Under the pieces are notes generated by a model. The model was given only the letters and a program-made list of their open reading frames with translations. It had not been told where the DNA came from and did not search any database. Of a stretch of DNA of 64,000 bases, positions 1 through 12,057 are shown in pieces. The position numbers and the translations under genes are program-made. The stretch's first letter is position 1. Every line of letters begins with the position of its first letter. Source of the DNA: Gonocerus acuteangulatus (taxonomy: Eukaryota; Arthropoda; Insecta; Hemiptera; Coreidae); NCBI GenBank assembly GCA_946811695.1, contig OX328130.1, positions 76,921,599-76,985,598 of the forward strand. The letters are read 5' to 3'.

Positions 1-298
1 AAGATAAAGGCCTGATACTGTAGAGGTATCTAATACTTGACCAAATGACACACAAGGGGGGTGCCCCTAAAAAAAAAAAAAATTATTAAGAGATATAAGA
101 TTTCATGGAATTTTCACATATTTTGTAAAATATCTCAAAATAGTGGCAAGTGTACATCCGAAAGCTTCATAAACTTCCTACAAAAATGTTTACTTCTAAA
201 GTTCAATAGGATTATTTCAATCCTTGAAATACTAATTTCTTTTATATTAAACCATTTGTATATTTCTTCTTGCTACCCTTAATTTCATATATTTTTTG

Positions 299-475
299 GG
301 AGGTCCGATGGCTGTGAGTGTTAAAGCTTGACCACACAACGCCTAAGGTTCGATACCCAGAAGGGGTTTACTTTCGAAAAAAGAAAAGCCATCAGCTCTA
401 AACTGATTAGAAAAGCACGGCAACCCGTAAAAACTCCCAAAAATCTGTGTTAAGTATAAGTGGACATTAAATTTA
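299..475 (+). mobile_element. tRNA-derived SINE, family 2, diverged copy
   Basis: The head resembles a tRNA gene: it starts GGAGGTCCGATGGC (A-box region) and has a B-box-like GGTTCGATACCC about 50 bases further on. The body includes an AAAAGAAAAGCCATCAGC stretch and the tail ends in a GTGGACATTAAATTTAA-type AT-rich sequence. The same head, body and tail recur at 3989-4183 (minus) and 39893-40110 (plus), and truncated bodies occur at 25258, 57460 and 62501. This copy is the most diverged full-length one. It is not a functional tRNA gene. Confidence 0.7.
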
Positions 476-660
476 ATATTTGTCAAATAGTTGTTTTCGT
501 TTGTTTCTACTTCTTTGTTTTTATTGATTTTAATGACAATTGAGAGACAGACTATATTCTTATCACCTAAGATGCTAAGTTCAAAAGTAAATAAATAATT
601 TGTGTATATAACACAAAGCCTGGGCATGTGAAAAAAATTAATGTAATTATAAATTACATA

Positions 661-1714
661 AAAGTCCGCCACGCAGGAGCTGCATAACTAAGCACTTTCC
701 TCAGAATTTGGGTAGTGTAGATTGCTTTCCAGAACAATTTGCTTAAAATATCCTACATAAATAAAATAAAAACATGAATAGTTCTCTTTTAAATTTGTAA
801 TGAGTAACTGATCAATTAATAATTTGCTTCCAGAGTTATGTTTACACATGGTACCTATTACACTTCGTAATAAATACAAAAAACCTCATATTATCGTATT
901 TTGATCTGACGCAGGAACAGGATACAGTCACTCTAGTGGTAGAAAGCGCTCCTTGCGGCGGCTTTGTGAACCTACGTCTGGCGGGCTTTTCTATTGAAAT
1001 ATATTACAAATTAAACCCCCGCTTTCCGATTGACCGATTCAGCTCATTTCTACAACACTTCTTTCTCATGAGTTACCCACGACGTATACCGCGTTTCGTT
1101 ACAATACAGCAGAAATTACGACCGTTATGAGTATATTAAGAATTTGGGTCAGGAGTAAACCCCCCCTTCTAATGAACCGATTTAGTTTATTTTTACAACA
1201 CATATTTACCTGTAGATTACCACTACGAATGCCGAGTTTCGTCGAAATATACCAAAAATCACTGCTGGTAGTGGCGAATTGGTATTGTGGGTCCGGAGTA
1301 ACCCCCCCCCCCCTCCTAATGAACCGATTTAGTTTATTTTTACAACAGTTATTTACCTGTGGATTACCACTACGAATACCGAGTTCCGTTGAAATATACC
1401 AAAAATCACGGCTGGTAGTGGCGAATTGGTATTGTGGGTCCAGAGTAAACCCCCCCTTCTAATGAACCGATTTAGTTCATTTTTATATCTCACTTTTCTC
1501 TCTATATTACCACTACGAATACCAAGTTTCGTTGAAATATATCAAATATTACGGCTGACATAGTCAAATTAGTGTTTTGGGTTCGGGGTAAACCCCCCCT
1601 TCCGGTGGACCGACTTTGGTGGTTAACGAACTCGTTCAATCGTTTGCTAATTGAATGCTATATACCAAGTTTCGTGACGAAAAAACAAAAACTCTGGCCG
1701 CTATCGTGTTAACA

Positions 1715-1752
<38 letters not shown>

Positions 1753-1896
1753 TATATATATAGATATATATAAATTTTAACGGGGGTCATTTTCGGTGTC
1801 TACTAGGTAGGATCGATAAAGATTTGAAGAAATTTTTCAAAAATTCCGTCATGAGTCCAACCTCAATAGCTACTTTCCTTCGGAGGAAAGTGCTAA
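661..1896 (+). mobile_element. Family Y non-autonomous element, copy 1 (about 1.24 kb)
   Basis: It begins AAAGTCCGCCACGCAGGAGC and carries near-terminal inverted repeats: TAAGCACTTTCCTC at 689 and its complement GAGGAAAGTGCTAA at 1883-1896. The interior holds two to three copies of a unit of about 125 bp with runs of C, each containing an 'ACCGATTTAG' / 'GTTTCGTCGAAATA' motif, followed by a (TA)n tract at 1717-1771. No transposase reading frame is present; the short frames are repeat by-products. Related copies lie at 10937-12178, 15253-15997, 21424-22690, 26631-26758, 39758-39885 and 40690-41722. The superfamily is unassigned; the TIR-like ends favour a DNA transposon derivative. Confidence 0.75.
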
Positions 1897-3205
1897 AAAA
1901 AGAATATGCTGAACATAAAAGAACTAACATTGCCCTTTCATTTTACTATTGTTTACATTAGTCGGAGCCAAGAATATCTTAAAATAAACACTCTTTTTTT
2001 CAGCTAATCTAAAATTGTCCATTGAATAAGACTTTATTCAAAATTAATAAAATTGCTAACTACCCAAATAGGAAAAACAATTTGACAATCTTGCCATTAC
2101 CATTAATATAGTTTATATGTAGTATGTAATCATTTGCTATCAAAATGACACTGATTAAGACTGGGAAAACCTCATCAGAGACAATATTATCAAGAGATAC
2201 AAGGAAAACATTGAACTAAGTGTCAAATTCTCATATGTCAAGATCTCTGGGCAGATATGGATGGTTTATTTAAAGGTCAAACCTAATTTGTATTAAGTTA
2301 TTGTAGATATGCTTGTAACTAAACGTGAATGTGAAACAAAACATTCTGTAAATTCTGGAATATTGTCAAGAATACCTTATATGGACACATGAGCTCAGAA
2401 TGTTTTCATCTTAATACCCCCACTACTGAAAATTGGTCAAGGATTTGCTAACGTCAAGAAGTAAACAACTGTTTTATTAAGGCAATTATTTTTATTAGAG
2501 AAATTAATCTTAAATCCAGTCTCAAATAATTTGGTATTTACCCTTGATTTAAGTCGTTTTCTGTGTCATCCAGCCAAACTCTAACTTGCATAGCATTTCC
2601 TTCCCTGCACCAGTGAAATATGTCTTCCATGATTCCTCAAGTAGGTTCAATAACGAAAAAATATATGTATACTTGGAATAATCACTTAAAACTATTGAAC
2701 ACTTGAATCTGCACAATAACTACAAAATATACACAACGTCCTTGCTGCCTGGCCCATCCCACTCAAGCACAGCCTACGAGCATCTATAAATGTAGAACAG
2801 CAAAAGAAGTGTTTATGCGTTTGTTCACAGAATGCGTTGCTGTCAGCTCTCTAATCAGCTGATTACTCATGCTCTATATTAGATCTCCCGCGCGAATCAA
2901 CATCAGCTTCGAAATTAGTTTTGGCAAAGTGTCCATTTATTTGCGAATATCATGACGCTCTTCAAGAAGAATTAATATCTAAAACTGACTTAAGTTTTGC
3001 GTTTCTCGCATAAAAAAGGTCCGACTCGCAAGAAATGCGTCATGTGCGTTTCCGTTCATATCCCTAGTGCCATTACTAAAAGAATAAAAGCATTTATTGA
3101 TACCTTTTTATCTTTCGTAAAAAATATACAATGAGGTCTCAAAGAGAAGTAATATAAAATTTTAAGCACCAGATTGTCTCTACCAATAGACGATATCCGC
3201 TTATA
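1897..3205. other. Intergenic, no gene seen
   Basis: AT-rich single-copy-looking sequence with no open frame of note. A fragment at 3018-3065 (GGTCCGACTCGCAAG followed by GTTTCCGTTCATATCCCTAG) matches the leader and left end of family Z, described at 37061. Confidence 0.5.
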
Positions 3206-3207
3206 AG

Positions 3208-3350
3208 GATCATGGGTGTATATAGAAAATAATTTCGGGAGGGGCTGCTAAAATTTCGGGGGGCTGAGACCATTTCCGGGGTATGGAATACTAAAAATTG
3301 TCCAATACAATGTGGACTGGGATATCTTATTACAATAAGATATCCCAGTC
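3208..3350 (+). repeat. Family W end fragment with a 17-bp hairpin
   Basis: The stretch starting ATCATGGGTGTATATAGAAA with AATTTCGGGAGGGGCTG matches the left end of the W element at 28523. It is followed by a perfect inverted repeat: arms 3315-3331 and 3334-3350 with a 2-base spacer (GACTGGGATATCTTATT and its complement). The element appears truncated here. Confidence 0.6.
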
Positions 3351-3567
3351 TTATTATTACTGGAATAAATTCTTGATTGAAAACATAGCTTTTAGAAAAA
3401 AATGTCATGGGAAATCTTCAAATGAAGATAAAATGTTGTTTTAAAGTTTTCATAAATCTCTTCATTAGACATTTCTGCAATGGTTGAGCAAATGAATGTT
3501 CCCCATGAGCAGTTTAAGGAATCACAAGATGTTACTTTTATTGTTATATCTAGAAATAAAGACGTTT

Positions 3568-3780
3568 CTAATGTCTTCTACTAATTTTATTATCGGTGCA
3601 TTCTAAAACTAATTTGCCATGGATAACTTTTGGATTTATATGTTTGTTGAACTTACTTAGCCATTTTTGGATCTCAAAAGGATTAACTTTATTGAATGTC
3701 TTGAATTTTTGTTCCATTTCATCTTGAACGTAGTATCCAATGTTAGATGGTGCCTTTAGTGAACAGTTTTCTTCAGCCAT
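3568..3780 (-). CDS. Unrecognised short reading frame (70 aa)
   Basis: An ATG-to-stop frame of 70 codons with an even, non-repetitive composition (it starts MAEENCSLKAPSNIGYYVQ and is rich in lysine, charged residues and aromatics). I see no domain I can name. It could be a first exon, since a run of coding-like composition begins cleanly at its ATG, or the remnant of a gag- or transposase-like N terminus. There is no supporting neighbour. Treat it as hypothetical. Confidence 0.2.
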   Translation of the reverse strand: MAEENCSLKAPSNIGYYVQDEMEQKFKTFNKVNPFEIQKWLSKFNKHINPKVIHGKLVLECTDNKISRRH

Positions 3781-3849
3781 TTGTTCCTGTCAGTATAAGG
3801 TTTGATTTTCTGAGAGTTTTCAGCTATTTATTTTATTTTTCATTTATTA

Positions 3850-3900
3850 ATTATAGATGCTCCGACTGCCAGGGTCATTAGCACATATTAAGCTATTATC
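3850..3900 (-). repeat. SINE-type 3' tail hairpin fragment
   Basis: Read on the minus strand this contains GTGCTAATGACC, a short loop, and GGAGCATC. The two halves (3880-3884 and 3857-3861) form a 5-bp stem allowing one G-T pair. It matches the terminal hairpin shared by the SINE tails listed in the findings. Confidence 0.4.
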
Positions 3901-3988
3901 TTATGTATAGCCCTGAGATTATTGAATTTTTCGAGAGATTATTTATTGAACTTTTATTAGCAAAATTCAAAACAGGTCCTAAATAATT

Positions 3989-4183
3989 ATTTATTTAAAT
4001 TTTAAAGTCCATTTATTATTAACTACAAATTTTAGAATGGGTTATCTTTAGGCTACCGCCCTTTTCTAGCCAGGATAGGGGTGAAGCCTTTTCTTTTTTC
4101 GAAAGAAAAGCCACCGCCTCTAGTGGGTATCAAACCCACGACCTTTGGCACGGAGTGTTAAGAGCTCATGGCTACCGGGTCTC
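3989..4183 (-). mobile_element. tRNA-derived SINE, family 2, with target-site duplication
   Basis: Minus-strand head GGAGACCCGGTAGCCATGAG (A box) and GTGGGTTTGATACCCAC (B box), body with the CTAGAAAAGGGCGGTAGCC-type segment, and AT-rich tail. It is flanked by a perfect 11-bp direct repeat CCTAAATAATT at 3978-3988 and 4184-4194, which marks a retroposition event. This is the cleanest family 2 copy in the window. Confidence 0.85.
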
Positions 4184-4223
4184 CCTAAATAATTAAAAAA
4201 AAAAAAAAAAATGTGGGAAGGAT

Positions 4224-5714
4224 TCAGATAAGATTTCTGTGAAGATGAATTATCAGATATATTGTGTACTTATTACAATAGAAATATTTAGACAAGAAAC
4301 TTAAAGTCACCAATTTCATATTCGCATAGGTGGATTGGAACAACAATACATTTTTCATTTTAATATCAACAAGATATATAATAATATATTCAGACTTTTT
4401 TACAATTATTAACTCAATACAATTACATAACAATATTGACTGACACTGGTGATGAAAATCAAAGTCAAGATAAATATGCTAACACTTCATTAGAAAACAA
4501 TTTATCAGCGGTACGGAACCTTTGAAACAAAATATCTCATTAGGAGACTTAATTCGGCAAGTCCCTTTCTCCTAATAATTTACAGGAGAGCTGGTTTTTT
4601 GTTTTTTTTTTAATCTAAATTTCAAACACTAACAAAGGGTAAATAGAATATTTGAAAGAAATTGTATAATATTAAAAGTAATTACATGCTGAATGGTTTA
4701 TAATACTTTTATTCATGATATAAATGCACAAGGTTGTTTATTCCGATGAGCTCTTTCGGAGCTTATATAGCACCATCAGAGCTTAATAGCAGAATGAGAA
4801 GCTCTGCTTTAGTGAAAGGTTGGGCTACTTCTGGTCAGTACGCTTTAATAAATGTTAAGTGGGGGCACTGCTTAGCCAAATAAACACGCTGGCGTGAAGA
4901 CAATTGTTATTATCATTTCTTTAACTTTATATTAGTAAACACATTAGTATAAATATTTTAAAATTTCTAAGACTACGTATAAATACAAAAATTAACAAAC
5001 AAAAATAATTGAAAAGAACATACATTTATTTTGATATAAATGAGAGATACAATACAAAATTACTATGTACAAATAAAATAACAATTTTCAAAGTAATTTT
5101 GTATAATAAAAATGTGAAGGTTTTTGGTATTAAAACATTATAAGTTAAATAACTGCTAAATTGAATAATGAGGGAGAAGAAGATAACAAACAGTAGTTTA
5201 GAACTTGGTGCAAAGTAATTCTGAAATATATGAAAAATGAGGAAGGTTTATATAAAACAGCGGGTGTCAGATATTACACAAAATGCATAATTTATAATTC
5301 ATAATTTCTTCCACACAATATAAATGCATGTCATGAGTTTAATCACAAAACGGGATTTGAAAACATGTAATTTTTTCTTTGGAGAAATAATAGAAACAGT
5401 GTACAAATAAACAACATACAACATAACCATATTTTATTAAAGACAATAATCCAGTAGATATTTAAACAGTTTTCTTTATCGTCACTTGGCTATACGAGTA
5501 TTTATTATTCTCTAAATTATGCTAGACAAATTCAATACTTTATCATTAATAAAATTTTTATTAATAACAAGATGAAAACCATTCATCAGCTAAGGGAATA
5601 GTAGAGCCTTAAAAAATATTGCCACCAGATTACAAGTATAATTATATTGTAATTTTAATATGGTAAAAGGTTAACACTTTTAGAATACATCATTCCTTAT
5701 AATCATTTATTGAG
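4224..5714. other. AT-rich intergenic stretch, no gene seen
   Basis: No credible coding sequence. At 4737-4800 the minus strand reads CTGATGGTGC ... CCGAAAGAGCTC, a degenerate hammerhead-like arrangement next to AATAAACAACCTTG, possibly the end of another retroelement. Otherwise it is simple AT-rich DNA. Confidence 0.45.
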
Positions 5715-5765
5715 TACGCTCTACGTGTTTCACGTTTGCATGCCTTCTTCAGGAGCACTTAAACC
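5715..5765 (-). ncRNA. Hammerhead-ribozyme-like motif (candidate)
   Basis: The minus strand carries CTGAAGA (5746-5752), a 14-base stem-II region, GAAAC (5727-5731), then ACGTA and GAGC. GTGCTC before CTGAAGA can pair with GAGC after the putative cleavage site (stem I), and AC...GT can form a 2-bp stem III followed by A. That order fits the CUGANGA / GAAA / NUH hammerhead core. Stem II is poorly paired, so this copy may be inactive. Confidence 0.35.
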
Positions 5766-5944
5766 TGGAAATTACAACCAGCCAAGCCTAGACTGCAGAA
5801 TAATCATGGCTTCTGCAGATCTGATAGTTAAAATTTATTGAATTAGGGTAAATGTCAAAGTCCTAAAAGAAGTCTTTGTTATATATTTTTTTTTTTTTTA
5901 TTTTAATAGATAATACTCAAAATAATGTTTATTAAATAGTGTTT

Positions 5945-6195
5945 AAAATGTATGGAAATAAAAGCCGCAAATGATCGAACTGGACTCAGAAAGAGCCTCT
6001 CCCTGTTAAATTACAACCTTGAAAGCGTGCCCAGTTTCACTAACTTAGGCTCCTCGGTCAACAGGGAAAAATGATGTAGCAAGAGATTCTGCTAAGTTGG
6101 GCATCAAAAATTGAATGAACGCGTCCAAGGGGACGTGATGGATGGAAGGGACTATTCCAGAAGGCGAAGGTCTACAAAGACCTATAGAGGCAAGG
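5945..6195 (+). pseudogene. LINE reverse-transcriptase relic
   Basis: A broken plus-strand frame reads NYNLESVPSFTNLGSSVN, the 'YLGS' region that follows the thumb in many LINE reverse transcriptases, then continues with basic residues and stops. There is no intact frame, endonuclease or tail. It is an old dead fragment. Confidence 0.55.
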
Positions 6196-6628
6196 AGTAA
6201 GTGTTCTAAATGTGTTTTGATTTACTAAAACAATAAATAGTGTGACCATCTAATAATAATAAATATAATTATGGTGGAGTGGCCCTATTTGCATATCCAG
6301 AAGCTGCATTTGCGGCCATGGGAAAACAGAATTTCGCTCGTTAGATGGTCTTTTGTTTTTAGGTGGTAGATTGCTCACTTTCAAAACATCTCATCAAGAA
6401 AAATCATTTTTGTTTTGATAAAGTTTTACCTTAAAACACTAAACCAAAAGCACTTATCTATTAGGAATCTCAGACTACTTATCCTGACAGACTTCTGTAT
6501 CCTTGTTTGCAAATTTAAAAAATCACACATGTTATTTTAGAGGATTAAGAGAGAAGGAACATTTGGTTTTAAATTAATAACGAGTAAATGTGAGATTGAA
6601 ATCGATCCAAGAGTTACATGAAAATAAA

Positions 6629-9600
6629 TTAGTAAGGGTTCCGGCGCCTTGCAGCTCTCTGCTTGTCGAATCTCATTTCCATTTCTTCGAGTACTTTCGG
6701 AGTATATCGCACGACTAGCTTCACAGAACCTTGAGCTTGTTTAAGCAACTCGACAGCTTTCTCATGGTTCTCTCCTTCCACAGACTACAAACAGATAGAA
6801 AACAAAATTAATTCAAGCAGTTTAAATAGCAAAAACAAAAACAAAAAAAAATAATAATAATAAAAAAAGAAATAAAAAAGGAAATAACTACTTTTTACAT
6901 TAGTCTTTGTACAAAAAATATGCTTTATTTAAATGCCCACACAATGTAGGCCGTTATTTCTACCAGGAGTTAAATTTTTTTGGGATACCAGTCCTTGGTT
7001 TTCCAGGGTGAAAAACTTCACATCTTTATTTGATGTCCTCTATGTTTTCAATAGGCTTTTCAAAAAATGGGCTACTGATCAGAAAGGAACAGAAAGGCAA
7101 TGACATCAGGGCTGAATTGAGGGTGGGGCAAGATGCTAACTCACTTAATTTCACAGAATGTTTCGTTAACTAAATGTGAGTGAATGGGAGGAGCGTTGTC
7201 TTGCTGAAATAAACCAAGCATATTGTAACATCTCGGAGATTCTGAGCATTAGAAGACCAATGCAATTGGGAGAGTTTATATTTCCTAACCTTATCCCCCT
7301 TCAGCTTCTAAACAACGGTTAATGCCTTGTAATATTGCGTGACAATAGACACTCTGTGATGAGGGATTTTTGACATGAAGTTTTATATAAATTTGGCTAT
7401 ATCTCGTGCCACCCCCTTAAAATCTGCAATTGTTTTAATGCAGGGCTGAGACTTGGTGTGCCCTAATTGTGAATCTTTTCAGTCCATATTCAACCTCATA
7501 ACCATCTCCAGTTCTTCTCCAGCTATCAGAACTTTGGAATTTCCAATAGAATGCCATACTTTTTATGACGGATTCTTGTATTGTAGAAAATCAAATTCTG
7601 AAACAAGGTTATATCAGTGAATTTTTCGATTTGACGCATCCTTTAGCCATAAAATTCCAAAAACCCAGACTATCCTGCAACCGTTTGAGATAAATTAGTG
7701 AAACATTTTTCTCTATTTTGGGCTTTACAAATCCTACAAAAAGATGCATATGTCGTACTTTTATGAACAATATCTAAGTGCATGCGCAAAAAATGTAAAA
7801 AAAAAAGAGCCTGAGGCTTCATGATGAAGTATGTCAAGTTGCACACCATAATTTAGAATTTTTTCTGCTGATAACCGTGAAATTCGTTTTTCAATACGAT
7901 CTACAATAATTAGGTATTGTTCATAAAAGAACGGGATACTCATTCTTTTGTAGAATTTTTAAAGCTCGAACTACAGAAAAAAGTTTGGTATATAGTTAAT
8001 ACTTCAATAGGAAAGTGCTAAAAATAAGATCTTACCACTCCGTTGACAGACAAAAGCTGGTCTCCTCTTTTAAGGCCTCCATGGCGATCAGCTACACCGC
8101 CTGGTATAATCCTCGAAATATATATCGGTGAGTTTTGCTCTTTTCCTCCCATGACATTGAAGCCGAGACCTTCATCGGTCTTTGGGAGCTCGACGACACG
8201 AGGATGAGCATGCCCTTCCGACGCTGCAAATGCGGCTACAGTGGCTTTCGCTGTTGCTGAAGCTCTTACATCTGACGAACCTTGAATATCTACGGTCTCG
8301 TAAACATGCTCATACACTTCTCGGACAGCCGTTAGGAAATCGCTCTGAAGGACTTTTTGAAGAGCAGCGATCTTGGTCACAGGTACTTCTCCGCCTAAAT
8401 AACATTAAACATATTAACTGTGAAGAGACAGTTCACAGTTGAGATTGAGGTGTAGATGATCGAGCTTTGGTAATATGTTAAATATAACTACATTGGCAAA
8501 TAAATATTACTCATTTTAGTTATAAAATGAAGTTTTATTCAACATATGACCGAATCCTGATCATCTACAGCAAATTGTTAAATATCTTAACAATTTACAT
8601 AGTAAACAGGGCTACATAAGCCAATACATTGAACTTTTAGAGTTGTCTGGAATGATCCAAAACAATAACGATGTTAGCTTACAAAATTAATAGAAAAAAC
8701 GTGTTTTGATGAGCAGATTTATATTCTGTTTTTAGTGGTTTTTTTTTCTTTTTTTTTACGGCGCATTGACATAATTCTTGGCCATTAGCGCCGACATCCG
8801 GGGTGCAGCCAGGAATTTTCTCAGCGAGCCCTGAGATGAGAAAATTCCTGCCGCCGGTGGGGATCGAACCCACCATCTCCCGCTTATGAATCTAGCACGC
8901 TAGCCACTAGACCACGGGAGACCCCTGTTTTTTAGTCTTTGTAATTATAATATTTTCTGGAACAAATCACCTGCGAATTGCAAGGTTTCTCGACTAAATA
9001 AATAAATAATAAGTCAAGAATTGTGCAATGATTCTTCAAATCATTTGTTTAGTAACAGGTCATTTTCGTAATTTCACAATTTTTTCTATTAGAATTTCAC
9101 AAAAATTTGCACACGTCTTAACATTTAGAGGCAGAATTTGTAATGAACAAATTATACTCACTTTTCTGGAGTTTTTCAAGGAGTTCCACTGCTCTGGCAA
9201 CATCTAAAATACAATAAAACATTCAATAGAGAATAATTTATGAAATATTAAATCATAAAAATAAATAGACAACTATTTTAACCTGTTCGTTAATTATTAT
9301 TTAAAATGAACTAATGAATTTTAAAGCAGATGCAAATTTAATCTAATTGAATCTGAAGAACAGTGGTAGGTAAAGATCTTCTAGGGGATCTGATCTCAGC
9401 CATAAAGTCGATGTATCATGATATGAAGGAAGTTGCTCGGAACGATGGAAGGGAATATGAGGCAGGGAGATAGTTTAAGCTCCCTCCTGTTCATTATTTT
9501 TATTGACGAGGAACATCTAATATGCAAACCCCAAACGTCACAGACATCCATCATGAAATGCAATGTAACAACCAATCTTGTACAAATCTGTTCGAGAAGA

Positions 9601-10305
9601 ACAAGAGGATGTACTTGTGATCTGCAATGGAAGAAATATAAGTTGTGTTGGAGTTTACCTCAATATATATATTCTATCACTAATATAGTAGTGATGTATT
9701 TAGGAAAACTTCTGGGATTTGGTCAGAACAGAAAATCAAGAAACGTATAATAATAACTGTAACAGTTAAATCATGACTTGGGACAGTTTACATTAATACA
9801 ATCAGTTAACCCTTAATTAGTGGCGTGCTTTATCTTCCATAACTAATGATGTCGGGGCCCCAGTGAAACAAACTTTAAATTGATTTTTTTGGGGTAAAGT
9901 AATTTAAATAAATAATAATAAACAATAATATTTATTGAAATACAAAGATTTCAAAGGGCAAAGGTTGAATAAACAAATACATTCAGATCAATATGACCCG
10001 ACACCACTAATTAAGGGTTAAATATCATTAAACAATTGATTAAAAATAATTAGATGTCCTCAATACCTCAGGGTTAAAATCTTAACATTATTAAATTTTT
10101 ACAGAAGTACTGAGAAGTCCATAAAAGAAGTTTAAAGGGCGAAATAATCTTGCAGTTAATAGCCCAAATAAATTTACTAAAAGAAGTTTAAGATAAAATA
10201 AAGGATGCACAAAGGAGAATTCCTCATAAATGATTTGAATAAATTAGTTTATGTTTCTGTAAAATTACCTCGCGCCAACGTTAAAGGTTCAGCAACAGAA
10301 GCCAT
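6629..10305 (-). CDS. lin-7: lin-7 homolog (veli/MALS), L27 + PDZ scaffold protein
   Basis: Four coding exons on the minus strand: 10305-10269, 9203-9162, 8394-8036 and 6784-6629. All introns are GT-AG, and the phases join cleanly into 197 aa, the usual length of animal Lin-7. Residues about 10-65 form the L27 domain ([14 protein letters not shown] is visible). Residues about 93-175 form one PDZ domain: [20 protein letters not shown] contains the carboxylate-binding GLGF loop (102-105), followed by [17 protein letters not shown] and [10 protein letters not shown]. The basic C terminus ([19 protein letters not shown]) is also family-typical. Lin-7 pairs through L27 with Lin-2/CASK and MPP-type MAGUKs and anchors receptors and channels at cell junctions and synapses; this role is inferred from the family. 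The start is the first [16 protein letters not shown]. Introns 1 to 3 hold an RT relic, a TTAA MITE, a SINE and an old element fragment. Untranslated exons were not delimited. Confidence 0.96.
7490..7650 (-). repeat. Old, diverged relative of repeat X in lin-7 intron 3
   Basis: The forward sequence around CTCCAGTTCTTCTCCAG, then TTTATGACGGATT and TTGTAGAAAATCAAATTC, parallels the repeat X copy at 20731-21410 in the same orientation, with many substitutions and different flanks. The rest of this 1.25-kb intron has no coding signal. Confidence 0.5.
8737..8925 (-). mobile_element. tRNA-derived SINE, family 1, in lin-7 intron 2
   Basis: Minus-strand start GGGGTCTCCCGTGGTCTAGT (A box), B-box GGTTCGATCCCCACC, conserved body AATTCCTGGCTGCACCC, and tail hairpin CGGCGC...GCGCCG at 8793-8759 followed by a T-rich (A-tail) run. 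Flanks TGTTTTTAGT (8727-8736) and TGTTTTTTAGT (8926-8936) look like a target-site duplication. It resembles a tRNA gene only in its head. Confidence 0.88.
9360..9750 (+). pseudogene. LINE reverse-transcriptase relic in lin-7 intron 1
   Basis: A plus-strand frame contains [18 protein letters not shown], a degenerate version of the RT segment that normally reads GVRQGCVLSPLLFNLFID. The preceding frame ([18 protein letters not shown]) fits the RT palm just upstream but is out of frame. No YADD motif survives. It is opposite in strand to lin-7. Confidence 0.6.
9806..10021. mobile_element. piggyBac-type MITE (TTAA duplication)
   Basis: A 216-bp unit bounded by TTAA at 9806-9809 and 10018-10021 with terminal inverted repeats TTAACCCTTAATTAGTG and its complement CACTAATTAAGGGTTAA. 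TTAA duplications and CCC-starting ends are the signature of the piggyBac superfamily. It has no coding capacity. Confidence 0.85.
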
Positions 10306-10884
10306 CGGAATTTTCAAAGATAATCAGTAAAACTAGAGTTCTAAATTTTTCTTTATCAATGAAAATTCAATAAAATTTTGACAAGAAGGTTATTTTTTCA
10401 TAACCTAGTTAAGCTGCCCAAAGAGATACAAAGCACGGGAAATTCTTGTGGGAATTAATTGACGTCTTATATCACATGAAGGCATACTTGTATTTTAATG
10501 CTTTACATTGTTGTTTTCTTGTGAGAAATAAAATAACTTGGGAATTGGTTAAATAGGCGCAAGGGTCATTTAATTATTTATTATAAAGTAACTCATTTTA
10601 TAAACAAGATTCTTTTGATTGTAAATACCGTAGTAAAGTAATATTTACAGTCTAAGTAAACTGATACTAAATATTTCTTAAGATTTATATTATTTTATTT
10701 TAGTTTTACACCATTTTGGTGATTCAACTTTTTCAATGTTATCATATCATATTATTCTCAAGATTTCAGAATGTTCTAGTTATATATTTCATCAGACACA
10801 GAACCAACTAATAGACGGATAATCTATGTCCCTGTGTTTCGAGCAAGCTAATTTAAGTAAGCAATGGCTACTTGTGTCTACTAT
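10306..10884. other. Upstream of lin-7; no gene seen
   Basis: This stretch should hold the lin-7 5' UTR and promoter. I see no clear TATA box or splice acceptor that would fix the transcription start. Confidence 0.4.
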
Positions 10885-11995
10885 GGGCAAGCTGGCGCTA
10901 ATGGCCCAGATGTCAATGCGCCGTAAAAGAAAAAAAAAGTCCGTCACGCAGGAGCTGCATAACTAAGCACTTTCCTCAGAATTTGGGTAGTGTAGACTGC
11001 TTTCCAGAACAATTTGCTTAAAATATCCTACATAAATAAAATAAAAACATGAATAGTTCTCTTTTAATTTTGTAATGAGTAACTGATCAATTATTAATTT
11101 GCTTCCAGAGTTATGTTTACACATGGTACCTGCTACACTACGTAATAAATACAAAAAACCTCATATTATCGTATTTTGATCTAACGCAGGAACAGGATAC
11201 AGTCCCTCTAGTGGTAGAAAGCGCTCCTTGCGGCGGCTTTGTGAACCTACGTCTGGCTGGCTTTTCTATTGAAATATAATACAAAGTAAACCCCCCCCTC
11301 CCTTTCCGATTGTGCTAATTTTTAAAACACTTCTTTCTCATGAGTTACCCACGACGTATACCGCGTTTCGTTAAAATACAGCAGAAATTACGACCGGTAT
11401 GAGTATATTAGGAATTTGGGTCCGGAGTAAAACCCCCCTTCTAATGAACCGATTTAGTTTATTTTTACATCACATATTAACCTGTAGATTACCACTACGA
11501 ATACCGAGTTTCGTCGAAATATACCAAAAATCACGGCTGGTGGTGGCGAATTGGTATTGTGGGTCCGGAGTAAACCCCCCCCCCTCCTAATGAACCGATG
11601 TAGTTTATTTTTACAACACATATTTACCTGTGGAATACCACTACAAATACCGAGTTTCGTCGAAATATACCAAAAATCACGGCTGGTAGTGGCGAATTGG
11701 TATTGTGGGTCCGGAGTAAACCCCCCCCCCCCTTCTAATGAACCGATTTAGTTCATTTTTTTATCTCACTTTCCTCTCTATATTACCACTACGAATACCA
11801 AGTTTCGTTGAAATATAACAAATATTACGGCTGACATAGTCAAATTAGTGTTTTGGGTTCGGGGTAAACCCCCCCTTCCGGTGGACCGACTTTGGTGGTT
11901 AACGAACTCGTTCAATCGTTTGCTAATTGAATGCTATATACCAAGTTTCGTGACGAAAAAACAAAAACTCTGGCCGCTATCGTGTTAACAGACAC

Positions 11996-12057
<62 letters not shown>

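Noticed and set aside
936..1462. Proline- and Asn-containing frames in the family Y copies, recurring at 11399-11751 and 22038-22417
   Set aside because: They come from internal repeat units with C runs and differ in frame among copies; not protein coding.
3139..3408. 89-residue minus-strand frame
   Set aside because: Runs through the W fragment and the 17-bp hairpin; repeat by-product.
7761..7943. 60-residue minus-strand frame in lin-7 intron 3
   Set aside because: Lies between two exons that join perfectly without it; no splice sites and not part of Lin-7.
8182..8442. Plus-strand 86-codon frame
   Set aside because: Antisense of lin-7 exon 3.
8860..8925. tRNA gene candidates at 8860-8925, 35820-35891 and 40510-40586
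   Set aside because: These have A and B boxes but are heads of SINEs with shared bodies, A tails and target duplications; acceptor-stem pairing is absent.
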